This document shows positions 1-6,298 of a stretch of DNA of 20,187 nt, one piece after another (the stretch's first letter is position 1; the number at the start of each line of letters is the position of its first letter). Position numbers and translations under genes: made by a program. The stretch covers positions 1 to 20,187 of IMG/VR virus record IMGVR_UViG_3300033146_000839. One strand, given 5' to 3'. The notes below the pieces were generated by a model that was not told the DNA's origin, did no database searches, and saw only the letters and a list, made by a program, of their open reading frames with translations. Source of the DNA: a virus.

Positions 1-1
1 C

Positions 2-220
2 GTTCTCCCCGCCAAACCAGATTCTGAATTTAATGGAAAAGCATGTTTTAATATTGATTGTGCTGATGAATATAACTCTTTTGCTAGAGGAATTAAATCT
101 TTTCATCGATGGTCTCAACATACTAAATCTGAAAATATTCGACAATGGGCTAATCAAAATAAAGGGAAATCCTTTTATGTAACTAACAATGGTTCTTATA
201 CCAAAGTAGCAAGAAAATAG
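2..220 (+). CDS. C-terminal end of an unrecognised phage protein (5' truncated)
   Basis: An open frame enters from the left edge and ends at TAG 218-220, giving 72 residues of a C-terminus. The fragment is polar and basic, with the segment FARGIKSFHRWSQHTKSENI followed by an Asn/Lys/Ser-rich tail ending in KVARK, and has two cysteines close together (CFNIDC). No catalytic motif or known fold is recognisable. It ends 10 bases before the next start codon, whose ribosome site (AGGAG, 219-223) overlaps its stop, so it is probably co-transcribed with the small gene and the Ig-like and PAAR genes that follow. By position, upstream of a PAAR gene, it could belong to a tail or baseplate protein, but this is inference only. 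Confidence 0.6.
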   Translation, partial: VLPAKPDSEFNGKACFNIDCADEYNSFARGIKSFHRWSQHTKSENIRQWANQNKGKSFYVTNNGSYTKVARK

Positions 221-230
221 GAGAAATGAA

Positions 231-446
231 ATGGCTAAAATAACAACAGATGATTCCACAGGAATTCAAATAGCAACAGTTGAACTTGAAACACCCGAAG
301 GTTTTTCACAATATCAAATGGGTTTGGAAAAAGGAATGTCGTCGCAACATCCCGAAACCAATGAGCTCCTAAAGTTCCGTTCAGAGAACAACCAAAATGC
401 TCGTATTTATGTTAAATATGGTGAGTTTAGTAGACAGGTTAAATAA
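231..446 (+). CDS. Small hypothetical protein, 71 aa
   Basis: A short soluble protein beginning MAKITTDDSTG, with no signal peptide, membrane segment or recognised motif. It is rich in Gln, Asn and Glu and ends in a basic stretch (GEFSRQVK). AGGAG at 219-223 lies 7 bases before the ATG at 231; an ATG at 226 is in another frame and does not stay open as a credible gene. Its final base is the first base of the next start codon (TAATG junction), so translation is probably coupled to the Ig-like gene. The function is unknown; the neighbours suggest a virion or tail-associated role. Confidence 0.7.
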   Translation: MAKITTDDSTGIQIATVELETPEGFSQYQMGLEKGMSSQHPETNELLKFRSENNQNARIYVKYGEFSRQVK

Positions 447-1180
447 TGCCAGATATCAACCCAACATTAGATTTACGTGAACTGGTTTATTTTGATGGAA
501 AACCATTTTATATAGTATCTCATAAAATAGTGTTTACTGCAATTGATAATAAAGTTGTTTATCAAATCGCTCAAGATTTACCTAATATGTATGGTACTTG
601 GAGAGGCACTTATCCAAACGAACTGGCTATTTTTGATCGTGAGGATTTAATGTCACAATCAGAATATGATTCTTATCAATTAGCACAAATTGAAACTGCT
701 GCTAATCATTATGAATATACATTAACCGGAATTCCAATTATCTTATTAAATGGTCTTCCAGAAGAAAATTATGTATTTGATGGTACAGTGACTTATCCTT
801 GGGATGGTATATCTTATCCTCCATATGACCCAGCAACAGAAATTCCTTTAAATACTATTTGGGATGATCAAGGTGCTCATGTTCATGATATGTCTGATGA
901 AGGTCAAGCTGGAGTAAATGGTTCATTGATCCATGTTGGTATTATTTCTTGGGATGGAACAATCTATTCAATCGATAATCAAGATTTTAATTTAAATGTT
1001 GAAATCAGTTATACAGATCCTAATGATATCACAACATTAGTACCAAATATCAATTTATCAACTCTAGGGAAATATTCAATTTCATATCGTATTCATGATT
1101 TTCAAGGAATCGCTTCATATACAGTATTAAGACACATTAATGTATTTGAAGTTCCGGTTCCTCCTGCGAGTGGTTGTTAA
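446..1180 (+). CDS. Ig-like (DUF5011-type) domain protein, probable virion surface or tail protein
   Basis: A 244-residue protein. Residues 1-90 form a unique N-terminal region containing FDGKPFYIV and LPNMYGTWRGTYPNEL. From about residue 94 (GIPIILLNG) to 234 it follows the pattern of bacterial Ig-like DUF5011 domains: an opening P-I-I-x-L-N-G strand, then W-D-D-Q-G-A-H (139-145), and the closing strands LSTLGKYSISYRIHDFQG (residues 204-221) before a final strand ending INVFEVP. Such domains are common in phage tail and head appendages and often mediate weak carbohydrate or cell-surface binding. It overlaps the preceding gene by one base and the PAAR gene starts one base after its stop, which suggests a joint role at the tail tip. 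The domain assignment is from pattern recognition; the attachment site on the virion is inferred. Confidence 0.7.
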   Translation: MPDINPTLDLRELVYFDGKPFYIVSHKIVFTAIDNKVVYQIAQDLPNMYGTWRGTYPNELAIFDREDLMSQSEYDSYQLAQIETAANHYEYTLTGIPIILLNGLPEENYVFDGTVTYPWDGISYPPYDPATEIPLNTIWDDQGAHVHDMSDEGQAGVNGSLIHVGIISWDGTIYSIDNQDFNLNVEISYTDPNDITTLVPNINLSTLGKYSISYRIHDFQGIASYTVLRHINVFEVPVPPASGC

Positions 1181-1181
1181 A

Positions 1182-1496
1182 ATGCCAGCTGTAACTCGTA
1201 ATGGAGATATTTCTGTAGGTATTTGTGCTTGTTGTTGTGCTGGTTGTCCTCATATATGGACATCAACACATTTTGGTGGGAGTAATGATGTTTTGGCAAA
1301 TGGTCGTGGTGTTATGCGGTTGGGTGATCTTGGGGCTTGTACTTGTCCACATTGCCCAATTTCACATGCTGCGGTTGCGAGTCCAAATGTTTTAGTTAAT
1401 GGTCGTGGAGCGCACCGTTTGGGTGATTTACATATTGTACCTTGTGGAACTGGCAATGTTGTGTCAGCTAGTCCAAATGTAATAATTAATGGATAA
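1182..1496 (+). CDS. PAAR-domain spike-tip protein, cysteine-rich (T4 gp5.4-like)
   Basis: A 104-residue PAAR-type protein. PAAR proteins form a small metal-bound cone that sharpens the tip of the contractile-tail central spike (T4 gp5.4) or the VgrG spike of type VI secretion. The sequence shows the typical repeating hairpins: NDVLANGRGVMRLGD (residues 35-49), PNVLVNGRGAHRLGD (68-82) and SPNVIING (97-104). It has nine cysteines, five of them clustered at residues 15-22 (CACCCAGC), three in CTCPHC (53-58) and one at 88, with nearby histidines that could bind the structural metal. The start is ATG 1182, one base after the Ig-like stop; the longer in-frame version from 1140 would overlap the previous gene by about 40 bases. 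Its codons are visibly more G+C-rich than those of its neighbours. Confidence 0.9.
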   Translation: MPAVTRNGDISVGICACCCAGCPHIWTSTHFGGSNDVLANGRGVMRLGDLGACTCPHCPISHAAVASPNVLVNGRGAHRLGDLHIVPCGTGNVVSASPNVIING

Positions 1497-1508
1497 GGAA
1501 AAGAAATA

Positions 1509-2630
1509 ATGAGTACATCAATTATAAATATTAGTCAAACAAGAATATTTTTAGCAGGATTACACGAAACAAATATCAATTGGATTAAAATCAGAGCTTT
1601 AATTAGCTTGCTTGAAAATGATATTCCAGAAGCAAGTGCGAAATGGTCTAAATTCAAATTTAAAATTGTTCCATTATTCACCGTACAAAACATGGCATTA
1701 ATGGGTTCTGCTTCAAAAGCAGACAATGTTCCTGATGAAACTATTACAAGAATTGCACCTGCCGTTCAACCCGCATCGGTTTTTGATTTATATAAATCTG
1801 CTCTTGATGAAGGTTTCACATTAAATCCTGAAAAAGTTTGGATTCCAACAAATATTGATCCACAAATTTATGATGAAGAATTAACACAAGCTATTGGAAA
1901 TTGGTTTGCTTTGGCAGAATTATATGTTAAAGTGGTTGATTGTTTATATGTTATTGGTTTATTAAAAGCATTTTGTGGTCCAAAATCCGATTTGATTGAA
2001 GAAGTAATATTAAACGGTATAAAAATAGCACGAACACCTGGGCAAGCTATTCAAATGTTCCCAAATACTAATTCTTATTTGTTAGAAAATTCTTGGACAC
2101 ATTTTGATTCTTATCGTGTATTTAATTCCTTTTCAATTGAATATTTTTATTGGTTATCAAGAAGTGAAAGTAATTATGTTCAAAATGATCCTCCATTTGA
2201 ATTTGATATTATTGTTGATGAAACACCATCTTTTGAGGTTCTTGATGATGGTATTGTTGTTGATCCATGGGCAGATCCTGAAGAACATAGAACATTAACA
2301 TTTAGATTTAAAACTGAAGATCAATCAGGATTTGAAGAAGATGATATATTTATTGGGATGAATTTTGCTTCCAAAACAATAGCTGCTGATCCGTTGGTTC
2401 AATTACCCATGCTTAATCCTTTAATGTCATCAGATTATTCAAAATATGAATGGTTATATGAACGTGATATGTTAAATGAATATAAAATTATAATGTCACC
2501 ACCAGAAGAACAAGATGGTGAAGAAGATTCAGAAGGGCATATCGCTAATCCTTGGGACCCAGCAGCCTGGATTCCTACAAGTTTTGCTAATATTGCTTTA
2601 GCTATAAGAATCACAAAGGATAATAGATGA
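1509..2630 (+). CDS. Unrecognised large protein, 373 aa, probable virion-associated
   Basis: A 373-residue protein with no signal peptide, no enzyme motif and no family I recognise. The N-terminal third (MSTSIINISQTRIFLAGL onward) looks mixed alpha/beta. The middle is hydrophobic-helical around NWFALAELYVKVVDCLYVIG (residues 137-156), too interrupted by charge to be a clear membrane span. Residues 225-290 are rich in Asp, Glu and Pro, and the C-terminus has an acidic linker (PPEEQDGEEDSEG) before a final ordered segment. It follows the PAAR gene by 12 bases with AAGGAAAAG at 1495-1503 as ribosome site, and overlaps the next gene by four bases (ATGA), so it belongs to the same late unit. A tail or baseplate role is plausible from position, not shown. 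Confidence 0.75.
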   Translation: MSTSIINISQTRIFLAGLHETNINWIKIRALISLLENDIPEASAKWSKFKFKIVPLFTVQNMALMGSASKADNVPDETITRIAPAVQPASVFDLYKSALDEGFTLNPEKVWIPTNIDPQIYDEELTQAIGNWFALAELYVKVVDCLYVIGLLKAFCGPKSDLIEEVILNGIKIARTPGQAIQMFPNTNSYLLENSWTHFDSYRVFNSFSIEYFYWLSRSESNYVQNDPPFEFDIIVDETPSFEVLDDGIVVDPWADPEEHRTLTFRFKTEDQSGFEEDDIFIGMNFASKTIAADPLVQLPMLNPLMSSDYSKYEWLYERDMLNEYKIIMSPPEEQDGEEDSEGHIANPWDPAAWIPTSFANIALAIRITKDNR

Positions 2631-2896
2631 GAATTATAAATTTATTATGTGAGTTCAAAGAAGAAAAAGACGAGGATGGTAATCTCCAAGTTCAAAATTA
2701 TGTTTCTATGGGGAGATTAACATTTTGGATAACTTTTGGTTTTATGATTCATTTTTGGTTTTTTACTGAAAGTGGTGGGGTTCCAGCAACATTATATGAT
2801 GTATTTTATTTAATGGTTCTTTATAATTTTTTCAAGAAACCTTTAGATATGATGAAAACTGGGGATTTTAAAGATGTTTTTTCGAGAAGAAAATAA
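2627..2896 (+). CDS. Small two-segment membrane protein (holin-like candidate)
   Basis: An 89-residue protein. A charged cytosolic N-terminus (EFKEEKDEDGN) is followed by two hydrophobic segments, about residues 30-47 (rich in Phe and Trp) and 53-70, separated by a short turn ESGGVP, and then a basic C-terminal tail ending SRRK. This size and a two-span, N-in/C-in topology fit class II phage holins, which are often annotated by topology alone, but the sequence does not match a holin I can name, and T4 itself uses the unrelated single-span holin t. It overlaps the upstream 373-aa gene by four bases (ATGA). It is the last gene before a strong sigma70-type promoter, so it closes the first late unit. 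Confidence 0.7.
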   Translation: MRIINLLCEFKEEKDEDGNLQVQNYVSMGRLTFWITFGFMIHFWFFTESGGVPATLYDVFYLMVLYNFFKKPLDMMKTGDFKDVFSRRK

Positions 2897-2897
2897 G

Positions 2898-2926
2898 TTG
2901 ACAATTCATTAAACTCTTGTTATAAT
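2898..2926 (+). promoter_or_regulatory. Consensus sigma70 promoter with extended -10
   Basis: TTGACA at 2898-2903 and TATAAT at 2921-2926, separated by exactly 17 bases, with TG at 2918-2919 giving the extended -10 TGTTATAAT. Both hexamers match the Escherichia coli consensus at every position. Transcription would start near 2933, about 28 bases before the TTG start of the nuclease gene. It begins two bases after the stop of the membrane-protein gene. A fully consensus host-type promoter within T4-type late genes implies expression by unmodified host RNA polymerase early in infection. Confidence 0.85.
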
Positions 2927-2960
2927 ATAATAAACATTTAATTAACTAATGGAGTTTTAA

Positions 2961-3668
2961 TTGAAATATTCGCCTTATTCATTCACCAAAATTGAATCTT
3001 ACCTCAAATGTCCAAAAATATTTCAATATAAATATATTGAGAAATTAAAGATTAAAGTCGATCCAAGTCATTTTGAAAAGGGTAGATATTATCATTCAGT
3101 CTTAGAATATTATCCCAAAGAAATTGATTTTTATTTTAAATATACTGACGAAGCAACACAAGAAATTTATAAAGAAACTATTCAAAGGTTCATTGAGCAT
3201 CCTCACGTTCAAGAATTATTGAATAACAAATTTGCTTCTGAATTAGAATTTAAGTTTGATGATAAAATGGATTTAACCGATATTAGTAAATGGCAAAGTC
3301 ATTTATATGGTTATATTGATTTTATTGGTAAAGATGAAGAAATATATGTTATTGATTGGAAAAGTAAAGATCATGGAGTACGCTTTCCAACTAACAAACA
3401 ACAATTAGAAATGTATGCTGGTTGGATATTTAAAGCTCGACCAAAATTACAAAAAATCAAATGTGAATTTGCTTATATTGAAAATATTACATTTGAGACA
3501 TTTGAATATACTCGTGAACAGGGTTTAGGGTTCGTTCAAGATATTGAAGATAGAATTAAGATTATTGAAAATGATCTAAAATTTGATAAGAAATTATCAA
3601 AGAAATGTACTAAGTGTGATTATTTTAATAATTGTAAACCATTTAATATTAGTGTTAAAAGGAATTAA
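2961..3668 (+). CDS. PD-(D/E)XK nuclease of the Cas4/RecB type with probable Fe-S cysteines
   Basis: A 235-residue nuclease of the PDDEXK_1 superfamily, which also includes Cas4, the AddB C-terminus and RecB. The motifs are in the expected order: YSFTKIESYLKCP with Cys17; GRYYHSVLE with the active-site His45; GYIDF with Asp120; IDWKSK with Asp132 and Lys134; and QLEMY (Gln148/Tyr152). A C-terminal cluster KKCTKCDYFNNCKP supplies Cys216, Cys219 and Cys225. With Cys17 these make the four-cysteine arrangement that binds a [4Fe-4S] cluster in Cas4, AddB and Dna2. All catalytic residues are present. The start is TTG 2961, supported by TAATGGAG (2948-2954) six bases upstream; no in-frame ATG is near. 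It is the first gene after a consensus sigma70 promoter. The family's activity is 5' or 3' exonuclease or flap cleavage on DNA; its role here (recombination, host DNA degradation, end processing) is unknown. Confidence 0.88.
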   Translation: MKYSPYSFTKIESYLKCPKIFQYKYIEKLKIKVDPSHFEKGRYYHSVLEYYPKEIDFYFKYTDEATQEIYKETIQRFIEHPHVQELLNNKFASELEFKFDDKMDLTDISKWQSHLYGYIDFIGKDEEIYVIDWKSKDHGVRFPTNKQQLEMYAGWIFKARPKLQKIKCEFAYIENITFETFEYTREQGLGFVQDIEDRIKIIENDLKFDKKLSKKCTKCDYFNNCKPFNISVKRN

Positions 3669-4177
3669 TGATGAGTCGTGGATTATATCAAGTACATTAT
3701 CCTAAAATTGGGAAAGTAACAATTAAAATTAAAAATATTATTATGAAATATAATCATAATGATATTGTTGAAGAACAAGCTTTCTTTGCGAACTATCCAC
3801 ATATTTTTAAAGCAAGACCAGATTTAGATAACGTTAATGTTAACGTTAATGCGCCTCAAGAAAAAACTGTACGTGAGGTTGAAGAATTTGTGCCAATTGC
3901 TTTTGAAACAGAACCATCTGAAGTACAGACGGTAGAAGCAATTGAAGAAATTCCTATTCCAACACCAACACCAGAATCGGATGTTGAAGGATTTAAGGAA
4001 TTACCGATTGAAGAAGTTCAAGAAGATATTGTTGAATATGAAATTGAGAAAGCGGGAAAAGGTTGGTATCGTGTACTTGACAAAAACGGTAATCAAGTCT
4101 TTCCTCTTGATACAACCAAAAAATGCCGAAAGAAAGCTGCCGAAACATTTATATCCACAGAAAGGGATGAACAATGA
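3668..4177 (+). CDS. Acidic linker protein with a GWY C-terminal domain (copy 1)
   Basis: A 169-residue protein in three parts: a small beta-rich N-terminal segment (GLYQVHYPKIGKVTIKIKN) with the phrase YNHNDIVEE, an acidic low-complexity linker rich in Glu, Val, Pro and Thr (residues 60-117), and a C-terminal domain YEIEKAGKGWYRVLDKNGNQ running to residue 164. The C-terminal domain is repeated in the next gene. The ATG at 3668 shares a base with the nuclease stop; a second ATG at 3671 is equally well placed from AAAGGAA (3658-3664), so the first residue is uncertain. The next gene overlaps by four bases. The function is unknown; a short N-terminal domain that reads 'gDIvEE' resembles small phage head-region proteins, which is only an impression. 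Confidence 0.75.
   Translation: MMSRGLYQVHYPKIGKVTIKIKNIIMKYNHNDIVEEQAFFANYPHIFKARPDLDNVNVNVNAPQEKTVREVEEFVPIAFETEPSEVQTVEAIEEIPIPTPTPESDVEGFKELPIEEVQEDIVEYEIEKAGKGWYRVLDKNGNQVFPLDTTKKCRKKAAETFISTERDEQ
3830..3851 (+). repeat. Short tandem repeat, unit AACGTTAATGTT
   Basis: The 12-base unit AACGTTAATGTT (3830-3841) is followed directly by a second, 10-base partial copy AACGTTAATG. It encodes the Asn-Val alternation NVNVNVNA at the start of the acidic linker. It is most simply a replication-slippage expansion in a poorly constrained linker. Confidence 0.6.
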
Positions 4178-4695
4178 GAGTACAAGTAATTCAAAATGTA
4201 AGTTTTTTACATAAAGGTGAAAAATACGGTCCTGGAGATATCATTGAAGAATTTAATGGTAAACTTGACAAATATATTAGACAAGTCGGGGCTGCTCCCA
4301 AACCAAAACCAACTCAACCTAAAGAAGAAACTCAACCTAAAGAAGCTTTAATGGAATCAAAACCTATTATTGATAAACCCATTACACGCACTGAAGAAGG
4401 AACAGAAGTTTTGGCAACATTTGATGAAGAAATTAACCTTTCTCCAGAAATGATCAAAGCTAAAATTGCCGAAATTGAATCAAAATCTGAAGATGATAGT
4501 ATTGTATTTCCTGATGATGTTACTGATGTTATTGTTCCTGATGATGTTGAAGAAGAAGTTGAAAAAGTAGAATATAATGTGGTTGAAGTTGGTCGTGGTT
4601 GGTATGAAGTTCATGATGCAAATGGTAAATCAGTATCTGAAAAGAAAATGCGTAGAGATGATGCTGAAAGTCTTTTAGAAGAACTTTATGCTTAA
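4174..4695 (+). CDS. Acidic linker protein with a GWY C-terminal domain (copy 2)
   Basis: A 173-residue protein with the same architecture as the gene before it: a small N-terminal domain (RVQVIQNVSFLHKGEKYGPG then DIIEEF, like the KYNHNDIVEE phrase of its neighbour), a long Pro/Lys then Glu/Asp-rich linker (residues 45-130), and the C-terminal domain YNVVEVGRGWYEVHDANGK followed by a charged helix DDAESLLEELYA. The shared pattern is E-x-G-[KR]-G-W-Y-x-V-x-D-x-N-G. The N-terminal segment resembles small phage proteins of the pattern 'v..nvsf.G..y..GdiIe', found near portal and head genes in many phages. It starts at ATG 4174 inside an ATGA overlap and is followed after 13 bases by the neck gene gp13. 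The function is unknown; neck or head association is inferred from position. Confidence 0.75.
   Translation: MRVQVIQNVSFLHKGEKYGPGDIIEEFNGKLDKYIRQVGAAPKPKPTQPKEETQPKEALMESKPIIDKPITRTEEGTEVLATFDEEINLSPEMIKAKIAEIESKSEDDSIVFPDDVTDVIVPDDVEEEVEKVEYNVVEVGRGWYEVHDANGKSVSEKKMRRDDAESLLEELYA
4312..4345 (+). repeat. Tandem 18-base repeat in linker
   Basis: The 16-base block ACTCAACCTAAAGAAG occurs at 4312-4327 and again at 4330-4345, separated by AA, so the period is 18 bases. It encodes two copies of T-Q-P-K-E in the Pro/Lys/Glu linker of the second acidic protein and keeps the reading frame. Confidence 0.7.
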
Positions 4696-4708
4696 TTAGG
4701 AAATTATT

Positions 4709-5500
4709 ATGGCAAACCCAAATTATAACACAAGACGGGGGTTGAAAGATTATGTTCTGCGAAATTTAGGACATCCCGTTATAAATGTTGAATTAGATGA
4801 TATGCAGATGAATGATTTCATCAACACTGCACTTGAAGAATTCTTACCTTATTCGGATGATGGACATCAAAAACGTTTTAAGGTACTTCAATTGGAATGT
4901 GGTAAAACATCTTATACAATGACAAACAATGTTTATTCTATTTTAGGTTTATATCAATCTAATTATCTTGATTATTCCCCAGCTCCTTCTGATTTATTCA
5001 GTATCAATCAATACATGGCTAATGATATGATGATTGGTGGTTTAGGAAAGATGGATATTCTTTCATTAGAATTAGTTCAAGAACAAATTTCTACATTGGG
5101 TGTTGTGTTTGGAAAACGGATTGAATATGAATATAATGAAATCACCAAAGAATTATATTTACATGCTGATCCAAAATCACAAACATATTTTAATGATATT
5201 GGTGGAAACAATTTAATGGTTTTTATGGAATATTATAAAAAGCTTGATTATGATTTATTTGAAGATAGTGAAGAAAATCCACTCTTCGGTCATTATTGGG
5301 TTCAACAAATTTGTGTTGCTTATGGTCGGATTCAATGGGCTATGAACTTAATGAAATATAATGGTTCTACTTTACCTAATGGCATGACATTAAATCCTGA
5401 AGCACAATTAGAAAAAGGTCAAAATTCAGTTGAAATGCTTATGACTCAATTACATGAAGAAAATAAATTTAGTGATCCAGTAGATTTCTTTATTGGGTAA
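4709..5500 (+). CDS. 13: Neck protein gp13-like (head completion)
   Basis: A 263-residue homologue of T4 gp13, which with gp14 forms the neck that closes the filled head and receives the tail. The diagnostic part is the N-terminus: LKDYVLRNLGHPVINVELDD followed by MNDFINTALEEFLPY, the helical pattern shared by gp13 proteins of T4-superfamily phages. The protein is shorter than T4 gp13 (about 309 residues). A middle segment with SINQYMANDMMIGGLG and a C-terminal helical region (YWVQQICVAYGRIQWAMNLM) follow. Ribosome site AGGAAA (4698-4703) precedes ATG 4709. It is immediately followed by a strong terminator, and gp14 is the next gene, as in T4. The assignment rests on sequence pattern plus synteny. 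Confidence 0.82.
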   Translation: MANPNYNTRRGLKDYVLRNLGHPVINVELDDMQMNDFINTALEEFLPYSDDGHQKRFKVLQLECGKTSYTMTNNVYSILGLYQSNYLDYSPAPSDLFSINQYMANDMMIGGLGKMDILSLELVQEQISTLGVVFGKRIEYEYNEITKELYLHADPKSQTYFNDIGGNNLMVFMEYYKKLDYDLFEDSEENPLFGHYWVQQICVAYGRIQWAMNLMKYNGSTLPNGMTLNPEAQLEKGQNSVEMLMTQLHEENKFSDPVDFFIG

Positions 5501-5526
5501 AAAATCACAAATTGAATATTATTTAT

Positions 5527-5562
5527 AAAAGGCGAGTACTTAAAATGGTACTCGCCTTTTTT
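5527..5562 (+). terminator. Intrinsic terminator after gp13
   Basis: Stem GGCGAGTAC (5531-5539) pairs perfectly with GTACTCGCC (5548-5556) around the loop TTAAAATG. The stem is preceded by AAAA (5527-5530) and followed by six T (5557-5562). It ends the unit that starts at the sigma70 promoter at 2898 and lies just before a late promoter. Confidence 0.92.
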
Positions 5563-5567
5563 GTCTT

Positions 5568-5575
5568 TATAAATA
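5568..5575 (+). promoter_or_regulatory. T4-type late promoter for gp14-gp17
   Basis: An exact TATAAATA octamer, the sole essential element of T4 late promoters read by RNA polymerase with gp55. It lies six bases after the terminator's T run and about 30 bases before the gp14 start codon, in the 105-base intergenic gap. Transcription would begin about six bases after the octamer. Confidence 0.82.
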
Positions 5576-5605
5576 CAGGTATAAAACACTTTATTGAGGT
5601 TTATT

Positions 5606-6298
5606 ATGGGGCAATTTAGAAGACCATCATATGGAAATGGAGCACATCCATTTCGAATGAATCAACAATTACCAACTGCTGATATCGAACTATTCAAAGA
5701 TATTTTTGAAGAAGGGGTGCAGCTGCATGGTGATCCTCTCATTTATATTCAAAAAGAATATGCTGAAGAAGAAGCTACTTTTGGTGAACATTTAATTGAA
5801 ACAATGCGAGATGTTCATCATCTTTATGGATTTATTGAACAAACTGAAGGTTGGGAGGGAACGGGTGAAATGTTCTCTAAATTTGGTATTCGTTCAATGG
5901 ATGATATGACAATTCATATACCCAAAAACACATTTTATGATTTAGAATTTCAACCGAAAATTGGTGATATTATCTATCATGTAACAACTAAAAAATTATG
6001 GGAAATTGAAGATACTAAAGATGATAAAGATTATTCCTTTCATCCTTTAGGTCAGCATGTTGCTTATATTTTAGGTTGTAAATCTTATCGTTTCGATCAT
6101 ATTGAAGCTGGTGAAGAATTCACTCAATCAGAGGATGAACATATTCAAACAATCAATGAAGTATTATTCGGTGATGGTGATGTACATGAAAATGCTCATG
6201 ATTTTGAAATTGAACAGAAAAATGATAAATTAGATGCTGAAATCATTGATCAGGATATTATAGATGATTCTGAAGATGATCCGTTAGGATTTGGCTAA
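5606..6298 (+). CDS. 14: Neck protein gp14-like (head completion)
   Basis: A 230-residue homologue of T4 gp14 (about 256 residues), the partner of gp13 in the neck. Family features visible: a basic N-terminus with MGQFRRPSYGNG and HPFRMNQ; then DIFEEGVQLHGDPLIYIQKEY, matching T4's 'aEsiQmrGve.yYvpreY'; FGEHLIET; FIEQTEGWEGTGEMFSKFGI (T4: FEGYEGANSFFSNFG); IGDIIYH; and LWEIEDTKDD before HPLGQHVAY. The C-terminal 40 residues are acidic. I chose ATG 5606 with TGAGG (5595-5599) as ribosome site rather than the in-frame TTG 5594, which overlaps that site. The stop shares a base with the gp15 start. Confidence 0.9.
   Translation: MGQFRRPSYGNGAHPFRMNQQLPTADIELFKDIFEEGVQLHGDPLIYIQKEYAEEEATFGEHLIETMRDVHHLYGFIEQTEGWEGTGEMFSKFGIRSMDDMTIHIPKNTFYDLEFQPKIGDIIYHVTTKKLWEIEDTKDDKDYSFHPLGQHVAYILGCKSYRFDHIEAGEEFTQSEDEHIQTINEVLFGDGDVHENAHDFEIEQKNDKLDAEIIDQDIIDDSEDDPLGFG

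Noticed and set aside
1140-1181. Longer PAAR reading from ATG 1140
   Set aside because: It would overlap the Ig-like gene and add residues foreign to PAAR proteins; ATG 1182 gives a protein that begins like other PAAR members.
1523-1530. TATAAATA octamer near the 5' end of the 373-aa gene
   Set aside because: It lies inside codons 5-8 of a gene with a good start and ribosome site just upstream, and no other start follows. It is likely chance in AT-rich coding sequence.
3027-3034. TATAAATA octamer inside the nuclease gene
   Set aside because: It encodes conserved-looking residues (QYKYI) and no gene starts within a useful distance downstream.
5594-5605. In-frame TTG start for gp14, four codons upstream
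   Set aside because: The codons TTG AGG overlap the ribosome site TGAGG that serves ATG 5606 with proper spacing.
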